A stretch of 64,000 bases of DNA from Serripes groenlandicus. Taxonomy: Eukaryota; Mollusca; Bivalvia; Cardiida; Cardiidae. Below, piece after piece: positions 42,591 through 53,013 of the stretch (its first letter is position 1; each line of letters starts with the position of its first letter). The notes beneath the pieces were generated by a model. The model ran no database searches. It saw only the letters and a list, made by a program, of their open reading frames with translations, and was not told the DNA's origin. The position numbers and the translations under genes are program-made. Where the stretch lies: positions 21,906,860-21,970,859 of the forward strand of contig JASEVX010000012.1 of NCBI GenBank assembly GCA_031761405.1. The letters run 5' to 3'.

Positions 42591-42644
42591 GATTCAGATG
42601 ACAATCTTCTATTTGATTCCCATGATACAATTGAGCTTGACGAT
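42591..42644 (+). CDS. SLC4 anion-exchanger-like gene, acidic N-terminal exon
   Basis: Acceptor CTGTTTTTTGTTTCCAAG| and donor GAT|GTAAGT flank 54 bp open in phase 0. They encode DSDDNLLFDSHDTIELDD, a strongly acidic segment, as is common in the cytoplasmic N-terminus of AE-type exchangers. It keeps frame with the next exon at 49492. On its own a 54-bp exon is weak evidence; good splice sites and phase support it. The start codon must lie upstream and was not found. Confidence 0.5.
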
Positions 42645-42894
42645 GTAAGTTTGATGTCACATGACCTTGAACTTTGACCTTTGCTCCATTTACTTTATTT
42701 ATTGCTGGAATGAGGGCATTTTAATGCATTGCTTGTTTGTTTTACTTCCCATTAATCCTTTTTGTTCTTCTTTTATCTATCTCTTATTTGAGCAGTTTTT
42801 TAAAAGGACACAATGTGTATACGTAGAGATCCAGATAAGGAGTTTGCATACAGCTCTTTTTTCCCCCACAATTTCTTTCTTATCATCTTACCAA

Positions 42895-43025
42895 ACCTGA
42901 TGATGTGGATACTCAAAAGAATCGTCCCTTTGACACGATTCTTTTGAGTACTCACTCCGTAGGGTTAGAGGGTCAAATAAAAAATTTAGAACATGCAAAA
43001 CGACCCCTTATCTAGCACTCTGTGT
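42895..43025 (+). repeat. Foldback repeat copy
   Basis: Arms GATACTCAAAAGAATCGT (42909 region) and ACGATTCTTTTGAGTACTC with a loop of about 12 bases, then GGGTTAGAGGGTCAAAT, ACATGCAAAACGACCCC and TTATCTAGCACTCTG. Confidence 0.75.
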
Positions 43026-43860
43026 GTATATATGAATAAATAGCATCACCCCTAGATAAGCAGTTAGCTTATTACCTAGTTCTTTGCATGGTAAGGTTGT
43101 ATACCATTGCCTGTATGAATTATCTCATCTTCTTTGAAAAGATAAGTAGATGAAGATATACAACTGGAAAAGAGATATAGAGAAACGGAGAAATTGGCTC
43201 ATTATGATAAAATAACATCCCCCTTAGATGAAGCAGCTAGAATCTTGTTCACCCTTTCCCACATATAAACGCTTTCTGATGCCTCTGCAGCAGACGGCTT
43301 TTTGAAAACATAGTGACAAAAGAAGAAATTGCACAGAACGTGCAATTTCTCCTTTTGCCACAATGTTTTCCACTTTTAGTCATAGGTTATCCATTCAATT
43401 ATGGAGATTTTCTATGTTTTGACAAAACACATTCAAAGTCGTCTGCTGCAGAATTGTCGTATGAGGGAAAGGGTTAAAAGCTTATAATACCTGGCTTTCC
43501 CAGTCCTTTGAATGGTACAGTTTATTTTACCATTTCCTTGATGATTTTTAAGCCATTTGCTTTGAAAGATCCAAAGTTGAAGATATAAAGCCTGGATAAT
43601 TGGAGTCCCAATTTTAATAATATAGTTTTAAAAATATTGAGGGAATAGGAGAATTTTAATTTGCGCATTATGATTAAATAGCACCCCTTCCCCCCACCTC
43701 CCTTTAGATAAGCAGCTAGAATCTTGTTAAAAGCTTGTGTCCCAAGTCCTTTGTATTGTAAGGTTGTATTAACCATGTCCTTGATGAGTTAGTTTTAAGC
43801 ATCTAAAGATGAATTAAGATATACAATCTGGAAAATTTAAGTCTAGGTAATGATACAGTC
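43026..43860 (+). repeat. Diverged large tandem repeat with a MITE inside
   Basis: Phrases recur at about 43080, 43500 and 43750: GATAAGCAG(C)TAG..CTTGTT, AGTCCTTTGxATxGTAxxxTT, CCATTxCCTTGATGA, GAAGATATA. Unit length is about 260-400 bp. No coding sequence was seen. Confidence 0.5.
43248..43477 (+). mobile_element. TTAA MITE, 230 bp, left TTAA mutated
   Basis: TTCACCCTTTCCCACATATA to GAGGGAAAGGGTTAA. Apex GCACAGAACGTGC. It lies between units of the local tandem repeat. Confidence 0.95.
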
Positions 43861-44090
43861 TTAACCCATTACTTCACATGGGTTTTCAAAGGTCGTCTGC
43901 TTTACAATCATCAGACGAACAATTTCAACAAGCTAGAAAACTGAAAGAACTTTATTGATAAAGAGTTGAAAATATTGAAATAAAAGGTGAAATTGCTCGT
44001 TTTGAGCAATTTCACCTTTTATTGCAATGTTTTCAAAAGTCGTCTGCAACAGCAGGCATCAAATGTCGTCTAGGTGAAGTAATGGGTAAA
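43861..44090 (-). mobile_element. TTAA MITE of a variant subfamily
   Basis: Left end TTAACCCATTACTTCAC, right end GTGAAGTAATGGGTAA: both ends differ from the common CCCTTTCCC in the same, mutually complementary way. The stem GGTGAAATTGCTCG pairs with CGAGCAATTTCACC-type arms, again matched. ATAAAAGG/CCTTTTAT flank the stem. Confidence 0.88.
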
Positions 44091-44187
44091 AAATGAAGGA
44101 AAAGGAGAAAATGCTTAGGTTTATATAAAAAAATTATGACATATATGTGAATAGTAGAGACTCCGACAAACCTGTGCATATGTAGTC

Positions 44188-44401
44188 TCAACACTTTCCC
44201 ACATACAGACACCTCTGCTGTAGAGGATTTTTGGAAAGACTGTGACAAAAGGAGAAATTGCTCATGATGAGCAATTTCTCCTTTTGCCACAATGTTTTCA
44301 ACTCTATTTAATAGTTGAACCCTCATTTATTGAGATTTTTGTCAATTTTTTTTCAAAGTTATCTGCTGTAGATAGAATTGTTGTATGTGGGAAAGGGTTA
44401 T
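44188..44401 (+). mobile_element. TTAA MITE, near full length
   Basis: TCAACACTTTCCCACATAC to GTGGGAAAGGGTTA. Hairpin perfect, AGGAGAAATTGCTCATGATG with mirror arm. Confidence 0.88.
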
Positions 44402-44855
44402 CATCATCTTTTACTGTTGGCCTACATGGTTTATTCGCCTATTTCTGCAAAAACCATCCTTGAGGCATTTGCAACAAGTCTACTTATATTTAGTGCATTT
44501 ACACAATCTGATCTGTCTCTGCACTGCTCACCCATTAGTCATGGAAGGTCTCAAGGAACTTCTGTTAAGCGGTATCCATTTGTTGTAAAACCAGGTCTTT
44601 TCAGAGGAGGTGTAATAATTGGTTTTACTCATGTGTAAACATAAGGAAGGTGTCATATATTATTTTCAATTACAATTTACTATTTATCTGTATAGAAAAT
44701 GATTTCCTTTTTCAATTTTAATACCATTTTTACTGAACAAATACTTCTTTTCCACTATTATGATTAGATTTAGTTAAGTGATTAGGTTGTCAGATTATAA
44801 GTAGAAAATTGACAATATTGATGGATTACTGGTAGTTTCAAAGTAATTTCTAATT
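44402..44855. other. No recognised feature
   Basis: Overlapping short open frames at 44378-44638 start in MITE sequence and show no family resemblance. Otherwise AT-rich. Confidence 0.4.
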
Positions 44856-45480
44856 AGTGAGAAAGAGCAGGATTGTGTTTGTTGCTTTACCCACTGCACC
44901 ATTATTACTCCGCTGTGAAAAGTGGCGTTCTATTCCCCCCCCCCCCCCCCCCCCCCCGCCAAAGACAGATGAGATATTAGATTGGCGTTGTCCATTCATT
45001 CGTCTGTAGCCATGTCTAAGACATGATTGTTTTTTATGCTTTCCCATTGCTTCATCATAGCGCTGCAGTAGACTGTGACATTCTGCTTATCCCCTGCCAA
45101 ACACCGATGGATATAGGATTGGTGTTGTCCTTCCATCCGTCTGTAGCCATGTCTAAGACATGATTGTGTTTGATGCTTTACCCATTGCACCATTATAAGA
45201 TGCAGTAAACAATGGTATTCTAGTTTTCCCTTCAAAAGACAGATTGGATATTGGCTTGACGTTGTCCTTCCATCTGTCTGAAGCCTTGTCCAAGACATGG
45301 TGTTGTTTGAAGCTTTCCCCATGTACTACACCATGCAGTAAACAATGGCATTCTAGTTTTCCGTTGCCAAAGGCTGATGGGATATTGGCTTGGCGTTGTC
45401 CGTTCATCCGTCTGTAGCCATGTTTAAGACATGGTTGTGTTTGATGGTTTAATCATTGCACCATTAAAACAAATTTCAAC
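44856..45480 (-). repeat. Tandem repeat, period about 136 bp
   Basis: Four to five units marked by GTTGTCC..TCATCCGTCTGTAGCC, ATGTCTAAGACATG (a 14-bp near-palindrome) and TTTACCCATTGCACCATTA, at about 45003, 45141, 45278 and 45410. A run of about 22 C lies in the first unit (44936-44957). The GTTGTCC/CGTCTG phrase resembles leaders of the rolling-circle-like elements. Confidence 0.75.
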
Positions 45481-45845
45481 TCCATTAAATCCAATTCAAA
45501 TTCAAAACTGGATTATGACGGGTAAAAACTATAAACACTCTTGGGGCCGCATTTTCATGAAAAGTCACGAAAACATTCATCTCCATCAAACCAGGATCAT
45601 GTGGGTTGGAAAACTAGGTCACAAGATCAAATTGGAATTAAAACATTGTGAATACTCGAGAGGTAACCAACATAGCCAAATTTTGAAATCTTAATCGACA
45701 TTGCCTTGATGGTCTGTTCACAAAGTCACCTTAGAGCAGATGATCTTAATTCAGCGAATTAACTTGTTTAACAATTTTTCCAAAACCATCTTCTCCAGAT
45801 GTATCAAACATCATGACTAATAACCAGAAAACCATTTCCTGTTTA

Positions 45846-46046
45846 CACCAAATCTGATCTGCAGCAGATGACTTTGAAAATATGTCGGCAACAATATGGA
45901 AACCTCCCACAATTAAAAGTATAATTATTGAATAGAGCTGAAAGTATTGTGGCCAAAGGTGGCTCATTATGAGCATGAATTTCTCCTTTTGTCACAAGTC
46001 GTCTGCTGCAGAGGCATCAGAAATTCTGTTGGTGGGAATGGGTTTA
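45846..46046 (-). mobile_element. TTAA MITE, ends eroded
   Basis: GATCTGCAGCAGATGACTTTG, partial hairpin, GTCTGCTGCAGAGGCATC, GGTGGGAATGGGTTTA. Confidence 0.65.
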
Positions 46047-46273
46047 CCATTTCCCACTTGCAGATGCATTTTAGCCCATTTGCAGTCTGCGGCTTTTGAA
46101 ACCATTGTGGCAAAATGAGAGATTTATCATGGTGAGCAATTTATCATTTTGCTACAATGTTTTCAACATTACTTGAAAATTAAGTTTTTATGTATAGAGA
46201 TTTTAGATATTGTTACCCACATGATTATACAGACATCTGCTGCAGAATTTTTGTATTTGGGAAAGTGTTAATT
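46043..46273 (+). mobile_element. TTAA MITE, near full length
   Basis: TTTACCATTTCCCACTTGC to TTGGGAAAGTGTTAA. The hairpin is mismatched at several positions but still foldable (AATGAGAGATTTATCATGG..). Confidence 0.8.
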
Positions 46274-46282
46274 TAATTTTGA

Positions 46283-46525
46283 GTTTGAATCCCAGCTCGG
46301 CCAACATTTTTTACGATGTTTGACAGAAGTCATTGTGACATCCGTCATTCACCAATTGGCTGTTTAACTGTCTATGTGGAAATGCAGCCAGTTGCTTGTA
46401 AAGTATGTTGTGTGGTGTACTGGTGTGGGAAAACCAGGAAACGCATGAGTAGATGAACTGGTCGCCGTGATATGACTGAACAATTGTTGAAAACAGCATT
46501 AAACCCTAATCAATCAATCAATCCT
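46283..46525 (+). mobile_element. SINE, head partly lost
   Basis: B box GAGTTTGAATCCCAGCTCGG at the start, GCAGCCAGTTGCTTGTAAAG, CGCATGAGTAGATGAACTGG, TTGAAAACAGCATTAAACCC and (AATC)n. Confidence 0.8.
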
Positions 46526-46539
46526 GGCCTTGTAATCAT

Positions 46540-46760
46540 GAATAAGTGCTTTTTAGTCGGGATATGACTGAAATACTGTTGAAAATGATGTAAAATCCCA
46601 ATAAATCAAATCAACACCAGAATATACATGCGAGCATTTTATAATTTATTAAATTTATTAATGTTTGTAAGTGTTTTGTAGTCAGGATATGACTGAAATA
46701 CTGTGAAAACGATGTAAAATCCCAATAAAAAAAATCAACACCAGAACATACGTGCAAGTA
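46540..46760 (+). mobile_element. Two SINE 3' tails in tandem
   Basis: GATATGACTGAAATACTGT..GATGTAAAATCCCAATAAA occurs at 46560 and 46687, each followed by TCAACACCAGAA. A 127-bp duplication of a tail plus flank. Confidence 0.65.
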
Positions 46761-46845
46761 TTGTATAATTGTTTTAATGTTTGAATTAACCAGCAATGCA
46801 TGAAGACTTGTTTATTTCATTAAATTCAAATGTAGATAAAATCAT

Positions 46846-47052
46846 GTTAACCCATTCACACTTATTCAAAACTTCTTGGCAAAAATATGAAAATTCCGTA
46901 TAAACGAAAGTGTGATAATTAAATTCAGTTCAAAAATATTGTGGCAAATTGTGGAATTACTCATTATGAACCATTTCACCTTTTGTCTCAATGTTTTCAA
47001 AAGTCATCTCCTGTATTTGTATCAAAATGCATCTGCAAATAGGGTTGAAGTT
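46846..47052 (-). mobile_element. TTAA MITE, old copy
   Basis: TTAACCCATTCACACTTATTC start, hairpin mismatched at the apex, right end decayed. Confidence 0.65.
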
Positions 47053-47204
47053 ATAATGGTCCAAAAACTATTTAAACAGTGATTTGTGATTTGTGAATTG
47101 CAACACTGAATAAATTAAATATATATTATTACTTGTTTGATTTTCACGATAAGAATTACTTAGTTATAATGTTGCTATTTTTAGGTTTTTTGAAATTTTA
47201 AATC

Positions 47205-47330
47205 TTAACACTTACTTGACATAATTGGATCAGACTATACCTTTAGAAAACATTTTGGCAAGTGGAAAAATTACTCATCATGTGCAATTTTTCCTTTCGT
47301 CACAATATTTTTAACTTTACTCATAATTTA
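47205..47330. mobile_element. TTAA MITE hairpin fragment
   Basis: GAAAACATTTTGGCAAGTGGAAAAATTACTCATC.. with arm GTGCAATTTTTCCTTTCGTCACAATA. Confidence 0.45.
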
Positions 47331-47636
47331 ATGAAAACATAGTGGGAATAACAGAAACATCTTGTCCAAAAATATAAGTTAAGCAGGGAGATTGGCGCTC
47401 AATGCTTAGTAACCTTCTACGCTTAGAAAGCAAATAATATATTTTCATTTTTTCCAGATTTTTCTTTATTTTCATCAGATGTCTTTATTTATAAATATTT
47501 GCAAAGTTTGAAATTGGTAAAAAGGTTTATCTACAAAATAAAAATTAATTAATGATTGATGAAAAAGAATTTATAGTTATATTATGTGACTTAATGTTGC
47601 TATTTACGTCTTTGCTTTGCATTTGTTTGGTTTTAA

Positions 47637-47827
47637 TTAACCCTTTTCCCACATACACCAAATCTGCAGTAGATGATTTAAAATTGACTTTGACATCTTG
47701 GCAAAAAATATATTGACTCTCTATGAATGAATAAATAAATATTAAATAAAGATTAAAGTATTGTGACAAAATTAGAAATTGCTGCAAAGGTGTCAGAAAG
47801 CGTCACTCAGTATGTGGGAAATGGTAA
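47637..47827 (-). mobile_element. TTAA MITE, right hairpin arm deleted
   Basis: TTAACCCTTTTCCCACATAC to GTGGGAAATGGTAA. AAATTGCTGCAAAGGTGTC shows a deletion from the left arm straight to the GCAGAGG block. Confidence 0.75.
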
Positions 47828-47909
47828 ATGTTTTCTTTGAAATGTTTTAATTCAAATTTAGAGCTACTAACAGAGAGCTAAAAATGATGATTGTGTCTGC
47901 ATGATGTCA

Positions 47910-48138
47910 TTAACCCTTTCCCACATATAGACGCTTTCTGCCGCCTCTGCAGCAGACAGCTTTTTGAAAACATTGTGACAAAAGTAGAAATTGCTCAAAA
48001 CAAGCAATTTCTCCTTTTGCCACAATGTTTTCAACTCTTTACAGTAATTGAAACTTCATTTATAGAGCTTTTCCTTGTGTTTGTCTAGATGTTTTCAAAG
48101 TCGTCTGCTGCAGATTTGTTGTATGTGGGAAATGGTAA
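47910..48138 (+). mobile_element. TTAA MITE, full length
   Basis: TTAACCCTTTCCCACATATAG to GTGGGAAATGGTAA. Apex GCTCAAAACAAGC. Confidence 0.93.
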
Positions 48139-48204
48139 AATAAGAGCATGCAGTGTCTGGTGATTTTGATTCTTATTACCTCTTCCTAAAGGATCACATA
48201 AAGG

Positions 48205-48443
48205 TTAACCCTTTCCCACATGCAGACACTTTCAGACGCCTCAGCAGCAGACTTTGAACATATTTTGTCAAAATATGGAAAATCTCTATAATTGAATGGA
48301 TAACCTATGACTAAAAGGGGAAAACATTGTGTCAAAAGGAGAAATTGGTCGTTTTGAGCAATTTCTTCTTTTTGTCCCAATGTTTTCAAAAAGCAGTCTG
48401 CTGCAGAGGTGTCAGAAAGCGTCTATATGAGGGAAAGGGTTAA
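48205..48443 (-). mobile_element. TTAA MITE with a chimeric left end
   Basis: The left end carries GCAGACACTTTCAGACGCCTC, normally found only at the end near the hairpin, fused to the far-end block ACTTTGAACATATTTTGTC. The right end has its usual GAGGTGTCAGAAAGCGTC. Both ends therefore carry the GACGC block. 239 bp. Confidence 0.88.
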
Positions 48444-48728
48444 AGGTACTGAACACCAGATGGAAATCAAAATTTTGAAATGTTGAAACTCTGCAAAATT
48501 GCTTATAGTAAGTGACAGCAAGGTATGTAATAGATAGTGTAAAACTATTTTGGCAGGAGATGTTGAAAAACAGTCAATTGAAAGTCATGAAAATATACAA
48601 AATTTGGCTTACTGGGTATGTCTACCTAGTATAAATGAAGCATACACAATCAATATTTAGATGTTTATGGTCATGGAAAGTGAAATTATTACTCTTACTT
48701 TATCCCAGAATTAAGATTCTAATATTTC

Positions 48729-48958
48729 TTAACCCTTTCCCTCATACGACAATTCTGCAGCAGACGGCTTTGAACATATTCTGTCAAATAATGGAAAATC
48801 TCTATAATTGAATGGATAACCTATGACTAAAAGTGGAAAACATTGTGACAAAAGGAGAAATTGCACGTTTTGTGCAATTTCTTCTTTTGTCACTATGTTT
48901 TCAAAAAGCCGTCTGCTGCAGAGGCGTCAGAAAGCGTCTATATGAGGGAAAGGGTTAA
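48729..48958 (-). mobile_element. TTAA MITE, full length (230 bp)
   Basis: TTAACCCTTTCCCTCATACG to GAGGGAAAGGGTTAA. Apex GCACGTTTTGTGC. Confidence 0.97.
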
Positions 48959-49180
48959 CAACTTTTGAACAGTTTCAAAACATTGACTATACCATCTATA
49001 ATCTGGAGTTCAGCACCTTTGTATCGACACATGATTTAAACAAAGTAGGGAATTATAATGAATTTCTCTTTATGAACATCTTACACTTTTCCAATAATGT
49101 TTTTGTGGGAGATATTCTGAAGCAAACACCAGTTCACAACATCTTACTCTCTTGATCTCTTAGCCTCTTCTATTTCATTG

Positions 49181-49472
49181 AGCCGAGCCCCGGTAGCAAC
49201 GCAAGCTGTCAGTCTAGGGGTTGTGAGTTCACCCCAGCTTTGCAAACATTCTTTCTGACCGTTGACAAAAGTCACAGTGACAAGCGTCATTCGTCTTTCC
49301 ATTAGTAGGACTGACAGTCTATGTTGAAAAGCAGCCAGTTGCTTGGAAAGACTGTTGCATGGATTACAGGTGTGAGGCAGGAAACACATGAGTAGGTGAA
49401 CTAGCCAACATGATAATTGACTTGCTAATTGATGAAAAAGGCATAAAACCCCAATAAGTCAAACAAACTATC
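49181..49472 (+). mobile_element. SINE, full-length type, diverged
   Basis: Head GAGCCGAGCCCCGGTAGC, decayed B box GTGAGTTCACCCCAGC, AAGCAGCCAGTTGCTTGG, tail GGCATAAAACCCCAATAAGTC. It ends only about 20 bp before the 49492 exon. Confidence 0.75.
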
Positions 49473-49491
49473 AATCACTATTTCATTACAG

Positions 49492-49706
49492 TACCAAGTT
49501 AAGGAGGATGACAAAGCGCAAGGGAATGCAGTGGAAGACATGGAGGAGGGGACCCTGAAATATGGGCGGAGCACAAGTATTGATCTGGCCGGTGAAGCCA
49601 CGCCCACAGGGCTGTCTTTCATTCTAAATATGGACAAGGAAGAGGCTAAGGAACACAGCTACAGTCTACATGATGACATTGAGAAAATGTTTGATCATCA
49701 GCCAAG
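49492..49706 (+). CDS. SLC4 anion-exchanger-like gene, second recognised exon
   Basis: Acceptor CTATTTCATTACAG| and donor CCAAG|GTAAAT flank 215 bp open from phase 0 to phase 2. The product is acidic (KEDDKAQGNAVEDMEEGT, then TPTGLSFILNMDKEEAKEH) and ends HDDIEKMFDHQPR. The DD-x-x-KxF/L..RF-x-DLIS pattern formed with the next exon resembles the region DDxxKTLxxxRFxDLIS near the N-terminus of AE2/AE3 chloride/bicarbonate exchangers. This part regulates the membrane transporter and is not the transport domain. The codon usage is GC-richer than the flanks, supporting real coding. Confidence 0.75.
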
Positions 49707-49781
49707 GTAAATGGACCGTGATGTTCATTGTGATTGATTTCTTGATTACTTCAAATTTTACATAAAACTGCTAAAATATTG

Positions 49782-49993
49782 TTAACCCTTTCCCTCCTAT
49801 AGACGCTTTCTGACGCCTCTGCAGCAGACGGATTTTTGAAAACATAGTGACAAAAGTGCAATTTCTCCTTTTGCCACAATGTTTTCCACTTTTTGTCATA
49901 GGTTATCCATTCAATTATGGAGATTTTCTATGTTTTGACAAAATACGTTTAAAGTCGTCTGCTGCAGAATTGTCGTATGGGGGAAAGGGTTAA
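49782..49993 (+). mobile_element. TTAA MITE with left hairpin arm deleted
   Basis: Perfect TTAACCCTTTCCCTC/GGGGGAAAGGGTTAA ends, but GTGACAAAAGTGCAATTTCTCC joins the base of the left arm to the right arm, an 18-bp loss that removes the fold. Confidence 0.92.
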
Positions 49994-50082
49994 CGCTTTA
50001 CCACATACAGATGCAGCAGACAACTATTGAAAACATTGTTGTGAAAGAAGAAATTGTTCATAGTGAGTATTCTTTTGCCACA
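49990..50082 (+). mobile_element. TTAA MITE, left part
   Basis: TTAACGCTTTACCACATAC shares TTAA with the preceding copy. Stops after the hairpin. Confidence 0.6.
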
Positions 50083-50201
50083 TGATCTGGTGGGAACCCT
50101 GACATTTGTGCAGCACAATTAATGATGTACACCGTGAAGCCATCAATATGATAGTTTTCTCACATATAGATACATTTTAGTGCATCTCCAGTAGATGACT
50201 T

Positions 50202-50380
50202 TTAACCCTTTCCAACATACAACAAATCTGAAGCAGACGACTTTGAAAACATAGTGACATAAACCTGAAAAATCTCTATGAAAGATAGCCTAATTGTTTA
50301 ATAAAGTTGAAAACATTGTGGCCAAAGAAGAAATTTGCTATGTATGAGCAATTTCTACTCACGCCATTATATTTTTAACT
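50202..50380 (-). mobile_element. TTAA MITE, right end lost
   Basis: TTAACCCTTTCCAACATAC, apex GCTATGTATGAGC. Fragments of other copies (CATCTCCAGTAGATG; GCAGCAGACGACTTTTGG) flank it. Confidence 0.7.
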
Positions 50381-50585
50381 TATACCAACTTGCAGATGCA
50401 TTTTAATACAATAGCAGCAGACGACTTTTGGCCATACTGTTATTGGGTCCTTGTTGTTACCATAATGCTCTGCTATGCTTGTATTGTAAATGGTTTGTAA
50501 CATTATCCTCGACACCCTATCCTGCTGTCTGTGAAGTCCACACAGAATCTGGACTCAATAGTAAAAAAGGTCCAGGTTCCAGTCA

Positions 50586-50789
50586 TTAACCCTTTCCCTC
50601 ATATAGACGCTTTCTGACGCCTCTGCAGCAGACGGTGTTTAGAAAACATAGTGACATAGTCTCCTTTTGCCACAATGTTTTCCACTTTTTGTCATAGGTT
50701 ATCCATTCAATTATAGAGATTTTCTATTTTTTGACAAAATATGTTCAAAGTCGTCTGCTGCAGAATTGTCGTATGAGGGAAAGGGTTAA
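50586..50789 (+). mobile_element. TTAA MITE with hairpin apex deleted
   Basis: Perfect ends with TTAA. GTGACATAGTCTCCTTTTGCC shows removal of the left arm, the apex and part of the right arm. 204 bp. Confidence 0.92.
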
Positions 50790-51007
50790 GTATAATATCC
50801 ATGTTACTGATCGCAGACTCGTTGTAGACATTCCTTGATACAAGTCACATTGAAGTCTCTGGTCATCAGTCAGTCTCCACTTATAGCTCACATGTTGTAT
50901 CGACTCGAATGTAACTTCTGACTAAAAATATAAATAATTAGAATTTGTAGTCCCACAGGTATTTCTACCATATCCCTTATTGTGATTCCATTACAGATAT
51001 AGAACAA

Positions 51008-51505
51008 CCTGTTCCAACATATATGGAAGTTTTCTGAAGCCTCTGCAGCAGACGAATTGAAAATATTGTGACAAAAGGAAAAATTGTGCAGCTGACGACT
51101 TTTGAAATTGTTGTGACAAACTCTTTTCAATAATAATTAAAGTTTGAAGTTTTGCCAAGATGTTTTCCAAAGTCGTCCGCTGCAGATTTGTTGTATGTAT
51201 GTGGGATGTTAAACGCTTTCTGACGCCTCTGCAGCGGGCTTTTTGAAAACATGGCGACAAAAGCAGAAATTGCTAAAAACAAGCAATTTCTTCTTTTGCC
51301 ACAATGTTTTCCACTTTTAGTCAAAGCTTATCCATTCACGTATAGAGATTTTCTACTTTTTGTTAAAATATGTTCAAAGTCGTCTGCTGCAGAATTGTCG
51401 TATTTCTTTTTCAACTCTATTCAATAATGAGTTTCCAATTTTTTTCGATTATGTTTTCAAAGTCGTCTGCTGCAGATTTGTTGTATGTATGTGGGAGAGG
51501 GTTAA
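51008..51505 (+). mobile_element. Compound of overlapping TTAA MITE copies
   Basis: An outer copy (CCAACATATATGGAAG..GTTGTATGTATGTGGG) is followed by a copy lacking both terminal CCCTTTCCC ends (GTTAAACGCTTTCTGACGCC to AATTGTCGTAT), then a third right end (GTCTGCTGCAGATTTG..GTGGGAGAGGGTTAA). Confidence 0.7.
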
Positions 51506-51721
51506 CCCTTTCCCTCGTACAACGTTTCTGCAGCAGACGACTTTGAACATAATTTTTCTAAAAAATAGAAAATCTCTATATTTGAATGCCTTAAAGTGGA
51601 AAACATTGTGTCAAAAGGAGAAATTGCTTGTTTTGAGCAATTTCTTTTTTTGTCACTATGTTTTCAAAAAGCTGTCTGCTGTAGATGAGTCAGAAAGCGT
51701 CCATATGAGGGAAAGGGTTAA
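51502..51721 (-). mobile_element. TTAA MITE, full length
   Basis: TTAACCCTTTCCCTCGTAC to GAGGGAAAGGGTTAA, 220 bp. Apex GCTTGTTTTGAGC with a G:T wobble. It ends 53 bp before the next exon. Confidence 0.95.
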
Positions 51722-51774
51722 GACTGATACCGAAGACTTCATGCGGCTCATGTGATTTTGTATCAATGTTTCAG

Positions 51775-51893
51775 GTTTAGCTTAGATGACCTTATATCAG
51801 GAAGTGGAGAAAGTCGAACCTCTGACAGAGGTCAAGAGGTCACAGAAATACCAAGGACTTCCGACAGGTTCCTGGAAGAATATGATATCAAAA
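51775..51893 (+). CDS. SLC4 anion-exchanger-like gene, third recognised exon
   Basis: Acceptor TGTATCAATGTTTCAG| and donor ATCAAAA|GTAAGC flank 119 bp. The first base completes the AG-G arginine codon from the 49492 exon, giving HQPR-FSLDDLISGSGESR. The rest is Ser/Arg/Glu-rich and ends RFLEEYDIK plus one base. Frame is maintained on both sides. AE-type N-termini have an acidic motif followed by a DLIS-like motif at this place. Confidence 0.75.
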
Positions 51894-52059
51894 GTAAGCT
51901 TAAATTAACTCAATTTTTACGAGGGAAGAAATATGTTTAAACGCAAAAAAAAAAATTGAAAGTACTTGTAACGAATTATTTTGAAAATGTAATTAATAAT
52001 TGCATTTGATCATGTTTTTTGTTTGTTTTAAACTTGCTTTAAAACTTAGTAGTTTTTTT

Positions 52060-52310
52060 AGCTCGACTATTCGAAGAATATGAGAGCTATAACAGTCACT
52101 TGTGCGTCGGCGTTGGCGTTGCAACTTTGGTTAAATTTTGAAACTTCACTCACTTATTGGACATCATCAAATGACCTTGCAGGACAAGTCCCAAAACTCT
52201 ATATCAGATTTTGACACAATTATGCGCCTTTTCTAACTTAAAATCTTAGTTAGAGTTGTGCATGCTTGTTGACCTTCCTTATTGTGGGATGATGGGCTTC
52301 CTGCAGTGAT
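52060..52310 (+). mobile_element. Rolling-circle-like element, AGCTCGACTATTC type, 5' part
   Basis: AGCTCGACTATTCGAAGAATA..GAGAGCT start and GCGTCGGCGTTGGCG leader as at 31429. No CTCTTGTTT end follows. The sequence changes after about 52310. Confidence 0.6.
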
Positions 52311-53013
52311 TCACTCTTTAATAATTATTTTAGGGATTGAAACATATCTGACCCAAGTAATTATCTGGAGCTCTGTATCACAGAGATGCCAACATATTTG
52401 TGGAAGTATCGTTGTGCAATTCTATTTGTTTCCTTAAGATGATAGAAGAAAAATAAAATGACAAATAACACTTAAACGCACACAGGGAAATCTCACCGTT
52501 TTGTCTCCGTTTCCAACTTGAAAACGATGTTCTAATTATGGATCATTAATTTATATTTATCAGCCATTCGGGCAAAGGTGCGCGTCAAAATGCTTGTTTT
52601 ATCAAGAAAAGCGTCTATTTGTGGGAAAGAGTTAAGTATGCTTGTCATTATCTATTTTTGTTACCATCTGCAACATGTTTGTCATGATGCATTTGATTTA
52701 TCAGGGTATTCATACCATTACAGTATTGTCTATTCTTACTGGAACACATATAACCCTTCCGATGGATTAAAGTCAGGTCTCCAGAATGATTCATTGGTAT
52801 GCGAATTAAATATTAAATAATATTGGTAAATCACTTAATCTTGATGAACTTTATTATTTGAGGGACACATTGTGTATAACTAGGGGAGAAAAAAACAAAA
52901 TACATCACTGCATCAGTCAAAATCATCCACGGGAACTGCCGTATGCAAAGATCGATTGTTTTGGGGGGAACTTTTTCATGATGTTTTCTTTAAATTGGCC
53001 GTTGTTTATTTAC

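Noticed and set aside
44996..45407. Overlapping minus-strand frames with repeated MNGQRQ-like phrases
   Set aside because: They translate the 136-bp tandem repeat in shifting frames; no start or splice context.
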